A stretch of 64,000 nucleotides of DNA from the NCBI GenBank assembly GCA_960531495.1, contig OY482851.1, forward strand, positions 18,761,636 through 18,825,635, written 5' to 3'. This DNA comes from Zeus faber (lineage: Eukaryota > Chordata > Actinopteri > Zeiformes > Zeidae). The notes under the pieces are model-generated. The model did not search any database. It saw only the letters and a program-made list of their open reading frames with translations, and had not been told where the DNA came from. Shown here piece after piece: positions 62,990-64,000 of this stretch. Within the stretch, counting starts at the first letter, position 1; each line of letters opens with the position of its first letter. Both the position numbers and the translations under genes were made by a program.

Positions 62990-63036
62990 GCTCCAGACAG
63001 CGCTGGAGCATTTGCATTTGGAGCGCTGTCTGGAGC
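62990..63036. repeat. Hairpin with 15-bp perfect arms
   Basis: GCTCCAGACAGCGCT (62990-63004), 17-base loop, AGCGCTGTCTGGAGC (63022-63036). It lies in a GC-rich patch inside AT-rich DNA. Confidence 0.85.
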
Positions 63037-64000
63037 AGCGTGCCCTGCGCTGCCGAGCGCTTGGCGTGTCCGACAGTTTGACTGGCAGTTGTGTCAGAGG
63101 ACACGTGCAGCCCGTTCGGCGTCTACGAACGGCAGGGGCCACGCTGCTTTTCTGCGTACATTATGAATACAACTTTGTGGATCGAACATGTGTAGCCACT
63201 TGACGTCACTGCCTCAACTCAAAACTTTGAGCACTCGCTGACAAGACCATTTTAGCATCTTATTCAATTTGCGAGGCTTTAAATTGAATAAAAGTTCTAG
63301 TGCCCATAAGTAATGGGTGATGCCTGGGCTTGTAAACCTTCACCAAACGAAGGGGCAGAAGTTTTTCCACCAAGTGGAAACATACTGCACCACAAGGTTA
63401 TTATCGGCGCCACGACACCAGACTAGAGGTATGCCCGTCCCAAATTTGGACCCAAACCAGTTTGGACCCGGGACATTTTTCCTGAGATCTGATTTGAACC
63501 ATTCATTAAAAAATAATAAATTAATACCCGGACCCGTTTTTCCCCAGATACATTACATTATTAGATTACAGAACCAACCCAGTGCAATGTACAGTGTACA
63601 AAGTGATAATAAAACTTCCCGGGGTCTTGTTCTGGTGGTCGTGGTGGGAAGACCTCTACACCAGACTACTACTGGTCTTATGATCAAGCTTGCATTGTTG
63701 TGTCTATTATTGGTGCTGAGACCAGCATTTTAACTTCCACTGTGGATGAAGTCTACGTATTGACATGGATTGTTTACTGCTGGATCTAGAACTGGATGAA
63801 TAAATGATGAATTGTGAGCGGTTGGGCAATATATTATACAAAATCATTCTTTAGTTTTTTATTTTCTATTATTATTATAATTATTTATTTATTTATTTAT
63901 TATTTGCTGCTTACCCAGACTGAGAGCTTACGACACGTTACTACTTTTTGTTGCTGACTTTTTGTTGACTTGTCTTGGACGGTTTTTCAACTTTAGGAGT
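63037..64000. other. Unassigned right flank
   Basis: No exon or named repeat was recognised. A short (TTTA)n run lies at about 63880-63900. The first part of the edil3 C1 domain and the EGF exons are not visible here. Confidence 0.4.

Noticed and set aside
63317-63733. 138-residue plus-strand frame near the right edge
   Set aside because: No domain, mixed composition, no splice context, and no similarity that I recognise.

Overview
The window looks like nuclear DNA of a ray-finned (teleost) fish. The evidence is an intron-split vertebrate gene with GT/AG splice sites, very dense dinucleotide and tetranucleotide microsatellites, and fossils of repeat families typical of fish: hAT and Tc1-like DNA transposons, an L2/CR1-like LINE, a tRNA-derived SINE and LINE-type 3' tails. 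There are no bacterial-style operons. Most long open frames are artefacts of (CA)n, (CT)n and (TATC)n arrays, and they were left out.

The only host gene I can support is edil3 (EGF-like repeats and discoidin I-like domains 3; DEL-1), read on the minus strand. Its last five coding exons lie at 58401-58246, 56937-56793, 56004-55820, 39161-39006 and 30383-30234 (stop at 30236-30234). Together they encode 263 residues: most of the first discoidin (C1) domain, all of the second (C2) and the C-terminus. All splice phases fit (0, 1, 0, 0). The signal peptide, the EGF repeats with the RGD loop and the first part of C1 must lie beyond 64000. Introns are about 1.3 kb, 0.8 kb, 16.7 kb and 8.6 kb. Simple repeats press directly on several splice sites: a (TG)n tract nine bases from one acceptor, a C-run followed by (TC)n and (TATC)n at another, and a (CA)n run beside a donor.

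Positions 1-30233 are 3' of edil3. I recognise no host exon there. From left to right this part holds: a 2.1-kb near-palindrome (about 439-2582) of two inverted copies of one dispersed repeat, each with its own CA/TG microsatellite; nested fossil DNA transposons around 4.1-4.6 kb; several CA arrays; a fossil hAT transposon with terminal inverted repeats and an 8-bp target duplication (11889-13455); a 35-bp-arm hairpin (17.75 kb); a 1.9-kb minisatellite of 16-bp units with nested higher-order periods of 416 and 112 bp (20534-22432); and AT-rich sequence up to the edil3 3' end.

The edil3 introns carry long (GATA)n/(TATC)n arrays that sit on LINE-type 3' tails, a LINE reverse-transcriptase fragment (45.5-46.0 kb), a TTAA-flanked repeat (46081-46784), CA arrays, a SINE fragment lacking its B box (34.44 kb) and a 131-bp tandem duplication (37.77 kb). 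Upstream of the last visible exon (58.4-64 kb) lie a 27-bp minisatellite open on both strands, another CA array and a worn Tc1-like transposase. I found no clearly new gene system. The most unusual features are structural: the palindromic repeat, the nested minisatellite and the repeat-bordered splice sites of edil3.
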